43,003 bases of DNA from an uncultured Bacteroides sp. (GCA_900544675.1 UQVZ01000025.1:1-43003); one strand, 5' to 3'; shown: positions 31,466-41,035, numbered from the stretch's first letter. The notes: generated by a model from the sequence alone, not told the origin. Numbers and translations are program-made.

Positions 31466-32379
31466 ATATTTTTAGGAAATGATAATTTAGCAATCGGATG
31501 CAATTCTCTTTTTTCAAATGGTGGAAGTTTCATATAATCCGAGCCATATATTTCTGTCAAATATTCATGGACTTTATGGGGTAGGTTAAATTCCACGCCA
31601 CAAAATACACCTTTACTAAAAGGAAGCCATATATCTCGACGTATGGTTTCCCCCCTATAACGTTTATGTCCTGTGGCTACAGTGGTGAGCTTTGTGTGAT
31701 TAGGATGTCGGGAAATATAGTTGTCAAACCAATTACACCAAATTCTGTGGGAGATCCATGATAAGCAGAATCCTATTGAACGACGAATATTATAATAAAT
31801 GTGTGTTTGCAAAGTGGAGTTCATTATCTTTTTTATTAAATCATTTGGATAACGATACTCATTCATACAAGTGGCTGCCACACGCATGATGTCAGACAAT
31901 ACGGCATCAACATTCCTTATCAGTGTATTGTCTGATACATTATCAATTACAAAGGCATCAATAAAGATGCAATTATGGTATGGGAAGTTCAACTCTTCAG
32001 CTTCTGCAAACTCAGAACCTTTTAAAAAAATCTTTGCCAAGGGATATTTAGTGTCCTTTCCTTGATAGTTGGGTGCTTCCAGCACATATTTATCGCCCAT
32101 ATAGGTGTCAAATCCTTCTTTAAATTTTTCCCATTCGCTTCTAAACATTGCAATGTCTATGTCATCGTCCCAGGGAATGAAACCTTTGTGACGTACAGCC
32201 CCAAGTGCTGATCCTCCCATCAACGTAAATGTTACGCCCATCTTGTCACATGCTGCCTTTATATCCAACAGCATACCCAACAAGACCTGTTGCAATTTAT
32301 TTTTTTCTTCTTCGGTAATCTGATGGAGCAAGCCACTGCTGCTTCCTACTTTTGATGTAATCAGTTTTAAGCTTTTCAC
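31462..32379 (-). CDS. LicD-family phosphotransferase, second copy
   Basis: The 305-residue protein has the LicD core GGSALGAVRHKGFIPWDDDIDI (split here as GGSALG at about 55 and PWDDDID at 69-75). The Asp cluster binds the metal and CDP donor. LicD proteins transfer phosphocholine or other alcohol phosphates from CDP carriers to glycans. It lies 6 bp after the first licD and overlaps the radical enzyme gene by 4 bp. The two LicD proteins are clearly diverged, so they may use different acceptor sugars. Confidence 0.9.
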   Translation of the reverse strand: MKSLKLITSKVGSSSGLLHQITEEEKNKLQQVLLGMLLDIKAACDKMGVTFTLMGGSALGAVRHKGFIPWDDDIDIAMFRSEWEKFKEGFDTYMGDKYVLEAPNYQGKDTKYPLAKIFLKGSEFAEAEELNFPYHNCIFIDAFVIDNVSDNTLIRNVDAVLSDIMRVAATCMNEYRYPNDLIKKIMNSTLQTHIYYNIRRSIGFCLSWISHRIWCNWFDNYISRHPNHTKLTTVATGHKRYRGETIRRDIWLPFSKGVFCGVEFNLPHKVHEYLTEIYGSDYMKLPPFEKRELHPIAKLSFPKNI

Positions 32380-32385
32380 TATTTT

Positions 32386-33213
32386 TCAATCTTTCCAATA
32401 ATAACGGTTATAATTATGTGTAATCCTTTTATTCTCAGGTGGAAGTTGCATATAATCTCCGTATAGACTACGTAAATTATTATCGTATCCAGACATTACG
32501 TAAAACTCTGTATCTTCAAATTTATGCAAGATAAAATGTTCCATATTTTTCTTAGGCTGCCATTCGCCCAGTCCATAGTGAGGGCTTGCACAAAAGAATG
32601 AAGATTCTTCATAATTATAAGTCTTCATGAATTCTAGAGTTTTATCTAGTACATTATTAGGTATAAAACAAGCAATGATTTTTTTTAAACAGAATTTTAT
32701 TTTCTCCCTACAAGAAGCCTGTTGTTTAATAATTGAGTATAAGGGAACGATTTTTATCCTCCACCATCCATATAAATGAAACCAAAAACTTAAGCGTTTA
32801 ATATGTTTTTTTGCTTGTTCCTTGCTATTTGGAGCACCATCAACTTGGAGTATATCAATCCAAATCCCCGTTTTTTCGCTACACCAGGGGATTAATCCTG
32901 TATCAACATAGGTTTTCTCCATCTCACAAACCCTTGCAATTCTCAGCCTTACCGACTCTCCTGATGTTTCTCTCGAAAACAGTTTATACCCCTTCTTAGA
33001 CTGATAGGTACGAATAAACCTGTCATAATCCGGGCGTGGTAGTTGGATATCGACATCATCATCCCACGGAATGAAACCATTATGCCGAATGGCGCCCAAC
33101 AACGTTCCTCCGCTTAATGAATATCGAATATTGTTTTCGACACAGAAGTTATGTACATCTTTCAGTATATCCAAACTAACCTGTTGGATTTCTTCAATCG
33201 TCATTTGCCTCAT
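32386..33213 (-). CDS. LicD-family phosphotransferase, first copy
   Basis: The 275 residues include GGTLLG (35-40), AIRHNGFIPW (41-50) and DDDVDI (51-56), the metal- and CDP-binding core of LicD/fukutin-type nucleotidyltransferase folds. A basic, aromatic middle part follows. The start codon shares one base with the stop of the upstream SDR gene (TAATG), so translation is coupled. Together with the IspD-like enzyme it suggests transfer of a phospho-alcohol to the capsule repeat unit. Confidence 0.9.
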   Translation of the reverse strand: MRQMTIEEIQQVSLDILKDVHNFCVENNIRYSLSGGTLLGAIRHNGFIPWDDDVDIQLPRPDYDRFIRTYQSKKGYKLFSRETSGESVRLRIARVCEMEKTYVDTGLIPWCSEKTGIWIDILQVDGAPNSKEQAKKHIKRLSFWFHLYGWWRIKIVPLYSIIKQQASCREKIKFCLKKIIACFIPNNVLDKTLEFMKTYNYEESSFFCASPHYGLGEWQPKKNMEHFILHKFEDTEFYVMSGYDNNLRSLYGDYMQLPPENKRITHNYNRYYWKD

Positions 33214-34247
33214 TATCTATCTCTTAACAAATAATTAATGATTTCTTTAATTCCCAAGTTAATGGGAGTCATAGGTTTCCATCCTAAAGCCTCTATTTTC
33301 TCTGTAGAAAATACAGATTTAGTTACTTTGTTGTAGCCTTTCTTTTCTTCTTCCGAAGGAATATCCATTACAACTTTATGCCCGGTTGTTTCAGCTACCA
33401 ACTCAGCAAGTTGGCGAATGCTGATATTGGAAGCATTGTCTGCTATGTTATAAGCCTGCCCATTTTCTCCTTTTAACAAAATGTGCAGTAATGCTGATAC
33501 ACAGTCTGCTACATAGCACCACGAACGAAACTGGGTTCCAGAGCTTTTCATGACGATATCCTCTCCGCAAAGCACATTGCGTATAAATTGTGCATAAACC
33601 CGATTATCACTTTCAGTGAAGTTGGGTCCGTAGATATGGCAAGGCCGTGCAATCACAACATCCACTCCATATTCTGCCATATAGGAAATGCACAAGGTTT
33701 CTGCCGCACGCTTGGAAGCCGGGTAGCACGAGCGTGGAGAGGTAGGATCAATATACCCACTATATTCTTCTGTAAAAATCCGCCCATCGCCTTCTCCATA
33801 TACTTCACCGGTAGAAACAAAAAGCAACCGTTGCATCTGATGCTTCATCCCATATTCAATTAAATTATTCAGACCTATGATATTGGCTTTGATTATTTCC
33901 ACAGGACGGTGGGTAAAGAAATTAGGACTGGCATTGCTCGCGGCATGAATGACAAAATGAAAATCTACCTCACTCTGTAAAGGTAAAGTGACATCATAAT
34001 GAAGAAAATGGAAATTGTCATTATCGACAAATCGGGCAAAACGTTGGCGTGCCCTTTCTTCGTCTCTGCCCGCTGCATAAACATGGAATCTTTTGTTGGG
34101 GTGCAACATCAGCACTTCTACCAGGCACGAACCAATCAGACCTGTTGCTCCTGTCACTAGGATATTGCAGCCATATAGTTTTTCCCATGGCAAATCCCAT
34201 GTGGCAACCTTTTGTAAGTTTTCTGTATATGTCATTATTTTAGCCAT
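33213..34247 (-). CDS. Extended SDR (epimerase/dehydratase or reductase) paired with the IspD-like gene
   Basis: The 344-residue protein has NILVTGATGLIGSCLVEVL (NAD-binding), the helix HAASNASPNFF, catalytic STGEVYG and YPASKRAAE. It overlaps the IspD-like gene by 13 bp. In Haemophilus Bcs1/Acs1 a TarI-like domain is fused to an SDR-type reductase and makes CDP-ribitol, so this gene pair could be a split functional analogue. An alternative is a normal nucleotide-sugar epimerase or decarboxylase, which the extended-SDR length also fits. Confidence 0.87.
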   Translation of the reverse strand: MAKIMTYTENLQKVATWDLPWEKLYGCNILVTGATGLIGSCLVEVLMLHPNKRFHVYAAGRDEERARQRFARFVDNDNFHFLHYDVTLPLQSEVDFHFVIHAASNASPNFFTHRPVEIIKANIIGLNNLIEYGMKHQMQRLLFVSTGEVYGEGDGRIFTEEYSGYIDPTSPRSCYPASKRAAETLCISYMAEYGVDVVIARPCHIYGPNFTESDNRVYAQFIRNVLCGEDIVMKSSGTQFRSWCYVADCVSALLHILLKGENGQAYNIADNASNISIRQLAELVAETTGHKVVMDIPSEEEKKGYNKVTKSVFSTEKIEALGWKPMTPINLGIKEIINYLLRDR

Positions 34248-34951
34248 CCTTCTTTGCTTGTATGCATCAGTGCTTTGATAATTTCCAAATCTTCCACCGT
34301 GGTAATCTTGATGTTTTTCTCAGAGCCGGGCACTAAGTGCATATCCCGATTCCCTAACTCAGCTATCAAAGTACAAGATGCAACAGAATCAGTAATGCCT
34401 TTTTCCTTAGCTTCCTCGTGGACCGCAATGATATTTTTTAAACGAAAAGTTTGCGGAGTCTGTGTACGAATTAATTTATCACGTGAAATACTTACATGAG
34501 TGGTAAAACCATCCTCACTTTCCAAAATGGCTTCCCGGCATTTAATGCCCGTAATAGCATAACCGTATGCCTTGCAGATGGCGATATTGCTTGAGATAAT
34601 GTCTTGCGACAACAAGGGTCGTACAGAATCATGTATCAGCACCAGATCATCGCCATCACACCCGGCATCCCTTAAACCATAAATCCCGTTATGTATGGAT
34701 TCCATTCCTGAATTACCTCCGGGGAATATCCATTTAAGTTTTGTGATGCCAAACTGATTGGCATACGATTGCAACACGGTTTCCCAACCGTTCAAGCATA
34801 CTACTGCAATGGCTTGAATGTCGGGATGTTTCTGAAAGCATATCATTGTATGGATAATAATCGGACAATTATCAATATGCATAAATTGCTTGGGGATGTC
34901 CTGCCCCATGCGGTTGCCGGACCCTCCGGCAATGATTAAACCGATGTTCAT
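34235..34951 (-). CDS. IspD/TarI-like cytidylyltransferase
   Basis: The 238 residues start MNIGLIIAGGSGNRMGQDIPKQF, the CTP-binding loop G-G-x-x-x-R-M with PKQF, and contain VLIHDSVRPLLS and the later TQTPQTFRL, all typical of IspD and TarI. IspD is a core isoprenoid enzyme, but placement in a capsule operon with an SDR and two licD genes favours making a CDP-activated alcohol, such as CDP-ribitol or CDP-glycerol. The exact alcohol cannot be read from sequence. The gene overlaps the SDR gene by 13 bp. Confidence 0.88.
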   Translation of the reverse strand: MNIGLIIAGGSGNRMGQDIPKQFMHIDNCPIIIHTMICFQKHPDIQAIAVVCLNGWETVLQSYANQFGITKLKWIFPGGNSGMESIHNGIYGLRDAGCDGDDLVLIHDSVRPLLSQDIISSNIAICKAYGYAITGIKCREAILESEDGFTTHVSISRDKLIRTQTPQTFRLKNIIAVHEEAKEKGITDSVASCTLIAELGNRDMHLVPGSEKNIKITTVEDLEIIKALMHTSKEGWLK

Positions 34952-34974
34952 ACATTTGTTATTTTTTTTGACTA

Positions 34975-35823
34975 TTATTTGAGTTTTACTTTATACAATC
35001 CACCGTTTTGCCCGCAATACAGCAGTGGGGTATTGCGATAGAAGTCCATGTCTTCAGGTTCATTGGTTGTCACCCTTGTCAAATCAATCGTTTTCTTCAA
35101 TCGGCCATGTTTCAAATCAATTATCAGAATGGCACGATGTGCATCCTGTCTATGCGACAATGTTTCTTGCAATCCTGTGACGATATACAGGTTGTTGTTT
35201 TTAATCTTAGCACCTTGTAGAATATTGGGGAAAACGACAACAAACCTATTCAGCACATCATTCTCATTCAAGACTATATTTTCCCCTTCGTTGAGTTTTG
35301 GAAGACGATATTTGGTAATAGTGTTCGCCACCGAACCAATACTGTCCAATTTTTCCCCGCTACGGGTTACACTGTACAAATAGCCATTGACTGCATCCGT
35401 CACCCAAATCAGAACGGCAGCATTTTTCCCTTTTTCTTTTGCACAAATGGTTTGCACTAACTCTGAACTATGGGAAGTAATCTTTTCAACAAAGCAGCGA
35501 TATTGTTTTTTGCATTCTGTAATGTATATTACCGGAGGATTCCCTTCTTCCAACGATTCGTTACCAAAGCATGAATTGTTTACATGATTGTCCTTATTCG
35601 CACTACCAAGTGGAAACTCATCAATCACTTTTTCTGATTTCAGATGATATACCCGGCAATACCCTCCGTCATTCATCAGAAATGCATAGTCATGCCAGAT
35701 GGCCATGCCTTGTGCTGACTTGTTTTTATATTGCCCAACGATTGGATAAACCAACTGTGCATGAAGCGCAGCCGACACAAATGCGACCAACGCCAATAAT
35801 ATGAATCTTCGTTTCATGTCCAT
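34975..35823 (-). CDS. Secreted protein of unknown function in the capsule operon
   Basis: The 282-residue protein starts MDMKRRFILLALVAFVSAAL (a second ATG lies two codons in), with a signal peptide ending near HAQ. The rest is made of repeated beta-rich pieces (AIWHDYAFLMNDGGYCRVYHL, AILIIDLKHGRLKKTIDLTR, LLYCGQNGGLYKVKL) that resemble blades of a beta-propeller. No catalytic motif is seen. It lies 5 bp after the GT2 gene and 23 bp before the IspD-like gene, so it is truly part of the operon. A periplasmic or surface role in capsule handling is a guess. Confidence 0.72.
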   Translation of the reverse strand: MDMKRRFILLALVAFVSAALHAQLVYPIVGQYKNKSAQGMAIWHDYAFLMNDGGYCRVYHLKSEKVIDEFPLGSANKDNHVNNSCFGNESLEEGNPPVIYITECKKQYRCFVEKITSHSSELVQTICAKEKGKNAAVLIWVTDAVNGYLYSVTRSGEKLDSIGSVANTITKYRLPKLNEGENIVLNENDVLNRFVVVFPNILQGAKIKNNNLYIVTGLQETLSHRQDAHRAILIIDLKHGRLKKTIDLTRVTTNEPEDMDFYRNTPLLYCGQNGGLYKVKLK

Positions 35824-35828
35824 ATTTT

Positions 35829-36908
35829 TTATGATTGCCGTTTTAACGATGCAGGCATTTTGATAGAACTACCCGACATATTCATAAGGCTGTACAGCTT
35901 AAATTTAAATCGCAACACTTGCAGCATGGCGGTTCTCTGTTTGTAACCGGACACCCTCCAATTATCTATATATCGCCATCCGGCTTTATTCTGAATTTTT
36001 CCTAAGCTGGAATAGATGTCAGGTGCACTGTCCCTTACCAATGAATCTAAATCTTTCAGTAATCGAAGTCCATCTTTACTTGCATGTTTAATCAAATAGA
36101 ATGTGTAGATGACACGTAATTTTTCAACCAATTTAGTGAACAAATAGTTTTTTATCACTTGGCTGCATTCGCTTTGGTGCAAAGCGTAATCATTCAGCAT
36201 CTTCTTGCCAACTATAATCCGATTATGAAATGCTTTTTTGAGCACCTTTGGATCAAAGGTTTGTCCTTCACGTCCCCTCAAATACAAATAAAGGAAATAA
36301 GGGAAATAGCTGACTTGTTTTACTTTCCTCATAGGGCAGAAAATCCATTCATCGTCTGTATAAGAAATACCTTCTGTTTGGTGATAATTGATGCCGCGGA
36401 CCATTTCTGTTCTATAGGTTACTCCATGATGCCAAAGCCAACGAATAGTACCAATGGTAAGGTCCCCAAGGTTGAACAGACGGTCTGTTGGTAAAGGAAA
36501 AGTATATGTCTCGGTTGTTTGCCCTTTTTCATCAACCACCTTATAATCTGAAATAATCAAGTCAGCATCCAATCTCTGTAAATAACTGATATACAATTCG
36601 AATATCTCGACATCGAAAGAATCGTCTGCATCGAGCACCTTAATGTATTTCCCAGTTGCCTCTTTTAATCCACGGTTTACGCAAGATCCATAATTCCCGT
36701 TCTCCTTATCTATCACGCGAAATATGCCCGGATAACGTTCTTCATAAGAATGTCCGATTTTGCTGGAATTGTCTTTGCTGCCATCATTGATGACCAACAC
36801 TTCCAACTGTTGCATATTTGCAGGTGACACGATGAGCGAGGACAAGCACTTATCCAAGTATTTCTCCATGTTGTACGTCGGGATGACAATGGTAAGAATT
36901 TTATTCAT
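35829..36908 (-). CDS. Family 2 glycosyltransferase
   Basis: The 359-residue protein has a GT-A fold start, ILTIVIPTYNMEKYLDKCLSSL, the nucleotide-binding VLVINDGSKDNS, and the metal-binding DADDSFD. An inverting transferase that adds a sugar to the lipid-linked repeat unit is expected. The C-terminal 150 residues are helical and basic, probably for membrane contact. It sits between the GT32-like gene (40-bp gap) and the secreted-protein gene. Confidence 0.92.
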   Translation of the reverse strand: MNKILTIVIPTYNMEKYLDKCLSSLIVSPANMQQLEVLVINDGSKDNSSKIGHSYEERYPGIFRVIDKENGNYGSCVNRGLKEATGKYIKVLDADDSFDVEIFELYISYLQRLDADLIISDYKVVDEKGQTTETYTFPLPTDRLFNLGDLTIGTIRWLWHHGVTYRTEMVRGINYHQTEGISYTDDEWIFCPMRKVKQVSYFPYFLYLYLRGREGQTFDPKVLKKAFHNRIIVGKKMLNDYALHQSECSQVIKNYLFTKLVEKLRVIYTFYLIKHASKDGLRLLKDLDSLVRDSAPDIYSSLGKIQNKAGWRYIDNWRVSGYKQRTAMLQVLRFKFKLYSLMNMSGSSIKMPASLKRQS

Positions 36909-36948
36909 AATGTTTTAAGCTTAATTTACATTATCTATCACCACTTCT

Positions 36949-37917
36949 TCAAATACGATTTTGACTGATAAAATTCTTCTCACAATCACCGGCTAAACCC
37001 AAATAATAGTAAAGAGCATTAGGATTGGAAGGCATAGGAACTTTATAACTTAATTTGTATATAAAAGTCCTTTGAAGAACCTCTTGTAATGATTGCTCAT
37101 TTACGGGAGCTGATATATGACGTCTCAAATACCATAAATCGTGATTTGAATATGGAACAGCATCAATCATTGAACGTATGGCAGGAATGTTACGATATCC
37201 AATGGCAATTAGATAATCAAATAAAAAATAGTCAATGAATATTTTTTCTTGTTTTATATATAGATGAATCATATCTCTTAGAAAAGAATACAAAATATTA
37301 CCTTTCACCCCTCCCAAGCAAAATGTAGTCCACCTAAATTCCGTAACATGAATATGCCTTATGCTTTGAGGCATATTCTGCTTCAATGAAAAAAAGGGTA
37401 ATTCAAATGTTTTAAGTGGAGCTGTGAGAAAGATCGTTGCATCAAGCCAAATTCCACCATGTATAGCCAATAAATTAATTCGAAGTACATCACTAAGATG
37501 AGTGAGAGATAATTCCTTGTTTTTTACCTTATCGAGCACATATTGAGGAATTGAAACATATTTGCGAAAATTATCCATTTGTATAAGTCGAACAGGATGA
37601 TTACCGCTATACTTGATGATGGTTGAATAGCATCGCTTTACCAAAGGTGGCATTTGCTCCTCACCTTGAAACCAACAGACCCAAATAGGACAATCTGGGG
37701 CTATTATGCCATTATCAGAAGATTGTTTACTTTTATATTGTTCTATCAGAGGAGCATATTTCTGCTCTAAATAAGCCAAAATAGCTCGATGTTTTGGTTT
37801 CCAGGCCCACTTAAATATCCGTGCAGCAGGAATGAGGAAAGCTACTTTCCAACCAAATAATTTTCGCCGCACAATAAAATTGTGGAATAATTGTCGAATC
37901 TGAGAAAGTTTGAACAT
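36949..37917 (-). CDS. GT32-like capsular polysaccharide synthesis protein
   Basis: The 322 residues contain IWVCWFQGEEQMPPLVKRC and THLSDVLRINLLAIHGGIWLDATIFL. The G-G-I-W-L-D-A segment is the DxD-type donor site of the capsular polysaccharide synthesis (GT32-like) family. Retaining transfer of a sugar such as galactose or mannose is usual, but the donor is unknown. The DNA from here to 39.2 kb is visibly more AT-rich than the flanks, as often seen for exchanged capsule genes. Confidence 0.88.
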   Translation of the reverse strand: MFKLSQIRQLFHNFIVRRKLFGWKVAFLIPAARIFKWAWKPKHRAILAYLEQKYAPLIEQYKSKQSSDNGIIAPDCPIWVCWFQGEEQMPPLVKRCYSTIIKYSGNHPVRLIQMDNFRKYVSIPQYVLDKVKNKELSLTHLSDVLRINLLAIHGGIWLDATIFLTAPLKTFELPFFSLKQNMPQSIRHIHVTEFRWTTFCLGGVKGNILYSFLRDMIHLYIKQEKIFIDYFLFDYLIAIGYRNIPAIRSMIDAVPYSNHDLWYLRRHISAPVNEQSLQEVLQRTFIYKLSYKVPMPSNPNALYYYLGLAGDCEKNFISQNRI

Positions 37918-37998
37918 ATTGTAAAATATTAAAAGAAAAAATTATGTGTTATTTTTACAAAGAATAATGTTGTATTAAGCCAAATCAATTTATAGAAA

Positions 37999-39156
37999 TC
38001 AAGCATGATCTTTAGTTACATGCTTTGCTGTAAGTGCAATTAAGAATGGATTCATAAAGATTTGAAGAAAATGCTGTGCAATTACACCAGAAATTCCTGT
38101 TAATAATATAGCCAACATCAAAACAAAATCATTTCTCTTGTATGCTTTGTAGCAAATCATCATATATGCAAACAAAATAACCAATGTGTATGCTATGCCA
38201 AAAATTACCAATGACTGAATATATGAAGAATCAATAAAATTGTAATATTTTTTTTCGGTATCAGCCCCATACATCTTTATTTCTTGCCCCCAAAAAGTAA
38301 CTCTATAATAATTCAAAGCATCATTACCTAAATATAATCTACCTGCCAGAATAACAGTGTCTATAAAAACCCATATAAAATGCTGATTATCAAACATGAT
38401 AGTAGATAATATCGCCACAACCGCTAATATTGGAATTGAAAATATCAATAATGAATAGATTTTTCGATGATTACTAGTGCGTTTATAAAATATAGTTGTT
38501 ATAACCAACAAAACCATACATCCACACCCTAATTTGGCATCAGTAAAATATAAAATAATAAATGACAGCAATAAAATAGCCAATTTTTCAACATTGTTTA
38601 TCAAAGCACGCCGTATATACCAATATGCTAAAATGATAAAAAAACAATGTGATGCAAAATCAGTTGGCCATACATATCCAAAACTCATACGCTTTCCGAA
38701 GGATGTAAAAGATAGTCGTGAAGAAAATGAATTAATATAAATTGTTTTATTATCAATTACCCCTAATTGACTTCCTATAATGGTTATTAGACAGAAAAAT
38801 AATCCTATAACAAAATACCACTTGACAATATTTCTAAACGATAGTCCTTTGGCTCCAAGAACCAATGAAACAGTTACAAATAACATGAAAAATCTATCAA
38901 TATTCACTCCTATCATTATAAATAATAACAATACAAGCAAAGCGGAGGCTGTGTATTTTCTATATTTGGGTAGTGTTATAACTAAATGAACGCCTAATGA
39001 TAAAAATGCAACATATTTACCCAAGTTAAAAATGAATTCAGGAACTCTCCAAAAGGTAATGTATTTTAACAAAACAATCATGGAAAGTGCTAATCCTATT
39101 ACATAGAAAAAATTACGAAAAGATATTTGAGGCAATAATTGTTTTAAATAACCCAT
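37999..39156 (-). CDS. wzy: O-antigen/capsule polymerase, Wzy-like
   Basis: This 385-residue protein is almost wholly hydrophobic, with about 10-11 predicted helices and one larger polar loop (about 245-310, YLGNDALNYYRVTFWGQEIKMYG), as in Wzy polymerases. Identity is based on topology, position beside wzx and absence of another candidate. I use the ATG at 39156; a TTG three codons earlier is also in frame. Wzy links repeat units on the periplasmic face. The gene is strongly AT-rich. Confidence 0.8.
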   Translation of the reverse strand: MGYLKQLLPQISFRNFFYVIGLALSMIVLLKYITFWRVPEFIFNLGKYVAFLSLGVHLVITLPKYRKYTASALLVLLLFIMIGVNIDRFFMLFVTVSLVLGAKGLSFRNIVKWYFVIGLFFCLITIIGSQLGVIDNKTIYINSFSSRLSFTSFGKRMSFGYVWPTDFASHCFFIILAYWYIRRALINNVEKLAILLLSFIILYFTDAKLGCGCMVLLVITTIFYKRTSNHRKIYSLLIFSIPILAVVAILSTIMFDNQHFIWVFIDTVILAGRLYLGNDALNYYRVTFWGQEIKMYGADTEKKYYNFIDSSYIQSLVIFGIAYTLVILFAYMMICYKAYKRNDFVLMLAILLTGISGVIAQHFLQIFMNPFLIALTAKHVTKDHA

Positions 39157-39234
39157 ATAAGTCAAATTTTAGAAGTATTTAATATAAAAATTAACATTTT
39201 ATACGTTATTCATATTCCCTTAAGTAAGCGACCC

Positions 39235-39376
39235 ATACAGTGTATCTATTATTTATTAAGCTATTACGCCTATATGAATTAAAAATATACTAATTCCAAT
39301 TGATTACTGATGATGCATGCTCTTTTTCTTCCTTGCAAGTAGGCACATAATAACATGAAAACATGGCAAGGTTATC
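39235..39376. repeat. Imperfect repeat A downstream of wzx
   Basis: Two blocks (39235-39279 and 39320-39376) match 40879-40923 and 40979-41035. Shared parts include TTACGCCTATATGAAT and CTCTTTTTCTTCCTTGC followed by AGTAGGCACATA. On the minus strand the second block holds a 24-codon ORF (39304-39378) with CLLARKKKS, also seen in repeat B. The rest of this gap (39157-39401) holds no gene. Confidence 0.75.
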
Positions 39377-39401
39377 ATATCTACGTGCTTTTTATGGCGA
39401 A

Positions 39402-40853
39402 CTACCATTTCTGTATTTTAGATACCGCCATATCCAATATAATTTTTGCTATCGGGTCACGGAACAACAGCAGGCACAAGCCATAAACCGTGATGCCGGA
39501 GAAGAGCATCAATATCAGAGTTATTACATTCCCGTAATGCAAAATGGAAATGCCGTAAAGCACAGATCCCATGATGAAAGAAGCAAAAATGTAATTGAGA
39601 TATTGACTTTTCAATAACTGTATCGGAATATATTTTCTGCCGATAAAATACATAGAAACAGTCACAATGATTTCTGTCATCATAAAGGCAAAAGCAGCCC
39701 CATTGTGTCCGTAATACGGAATTAGCAACAAATTCAAGAATAAATTTGCTATTGCTCCCAAGAAAGTGCACAATATCACGATATTGATTTTCCCCACCGG
39801 ATACAATATCTGTATACCCAATACATTGGATATTCCTATTGAAACTACATTAAAAGCCACAATTTGAGATGCTGTAATGGAAGGAACAAAACTGTTTCCG
39901 CTTAAAAGCAAGACGGCACTTTCACTGGTAAAAAATAAGCCTATAGCGAGAGGCAGGGAAATGGCTATAATAAAATCGTATGACTTTTGAACTACGTTTT
40001 TAAACTCGTCTAGGCGGTTTTCGGCAAGCAGGTTTGAAGCCCTGGGCATCATAACTTGCCCAAGTGTTGAAGACAAACTCATTGCGATTTGCATAATTCT
40101 AGTCGCTGCTGTAAAATATCCTACAGCTGCCACATTCTTAATAAAACCAAGCAGTACAGTATTCAACTGCAAGTATATGCTGGTTATTACGCTGAAAGCA
40201 AAAATATGGATGGCAGGCTTTAAATGCCTGAAAGGATGAAGTTCATGCCTGTTAAATGCATTCCAATTTATGGATTTGCGTAATCGGATGAAGTTGAAAA
40301 CATTTCCTCCAAGTATCCCAACGACACTATAAGCTCCGTACCATAAAATGTCCTCTTTGGTCTTAACCAACAGAAATAACAATATGACCGATATACTCTT
40401 AACAGCCAATCCCCGTATGGCCACATATCTGAAATCTTCTGTCCCTTGATAGAACCATTCGCAACCGATAGCTGTAAAAAAGATGGTTGTACTTAGTATC
40501 AGAAACAAAGGTATGTTGGCCTGCACATCCGATACATACATGCAGATAACAGCCACTGCGACGTAACCCAAAACAGTCAGCATGGCATGAAGCAATAGTA
40601 TTTCGACAGTGGTAACCGAAACTTTTGCAGCATCATTGCGAACCCTCGCCACTTCTCTGATTGCGTACATCGGAATGCCTAGGCAAGTAAACAAATTGAT
40701 ATACGAAATAATCGAGTTAAAAAAGTTCACTTGTCCTATTCCGTCTGCCAGCATGATACGCGAAGCATACGGAAAGGTTATCAAAGGAAACAGGAGCTGA
40801 CTGACCGAGTTTAAAAGGTTAAAGACATAATTGGTTTTTATTGACCTTGCCAT
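39402..40853 (-). CDS. wzx: Polysaccharide flippase Wzx
   Basis: The 483-residue protein has about 14 membrane helices in the MATE/MVF arrangement. The N terminus NYVFNLLNSVSQLLFPLITFPYASRIM is typical of Wzx (PST-type) proteins, as is the later YFTAATRIMQIAMSLSSTLGQVMMPRAS. It moves undecaprenyl-linked repeat units across the inner membrane. Together with Wzy and Wzz this defines a Wzy-dependent pathway. It is flanked by the two imperfect repeats A and B, which could allow exchange of this gene. Confidence 0.93.
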   Translation of the reverse strand: MARSIKTNYVFNLLNSVSQLLFPLITFPYASRIMLADGIGQVNFFNSIISYINLFTCLGIPMYAIREVARVRNDAAKVSVTTVEILLLHAMLTVLGYVAVAVICMYVSDVQANIPLFLILSTTIFFTAIGCEWFYQGTEDFRYVAIRGLAVKSISVILLFLLVKTKEDILWYGAYSVVGILGGNVFNFIRLRKSINWNAFNRHELHPFRHLKPAIHIFAFSVITSIYLQLNTVLLGFIKNVAAVGYFTAATRIMQIAMSLSSTLGQVMMPRASNLLAENRLDEFKNVVQKSYDFIIAISLPLAIGLFFTSESAVLLLSGNSFVPSITASQIVAFNVVSIGISNVLGIQILYPVGKINIVILCTFLGAIANLFLNLLLIPYYGHNGAAFAFMMTEIIVTVSMYFIGRKYIPIQLLKSQYLNYIFASFIMGSVLYGISILHYGNVITLILMLFSGITVYGLCLLLFRDPIAKIILDMAVSKIQKW

Positions 40854-40878
40854 AACTTAATTCTAAAGTATGCAACCA

Positions 40879-41035
40879 ATACAGCGTACCCGCTATTTAT
40901 AAAGCAGTTACGCCTATATGAATCTTAGAAAAAAAATAAATAATTATGCTGATTTAGATGGATTGCAGACTATGCGCACTCTTTTTCTTCCTTGCGAGTA
41001 GGCACATAGTAACAGGAAAGCATGGCGAGATTGTC
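40879..41035. repeat. Imperfect repeat B upstream of wzx
   Basis: This matches repeat A in two blocks with about 10-20 percent mismatches. On the minus strand a 28-codon ORF (40954-41040) begins MKTISPCFPVTMCLLARKKK; the corresponding ORF in repeat A begins MITLPCFHVIMCLLARKKK. Another frame is also partly conserved (NLAM-SCYYVPT-KEEKE), so a shared decayed coding origin is possible. No promoter consensus is clear. Confidence 0.75.
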
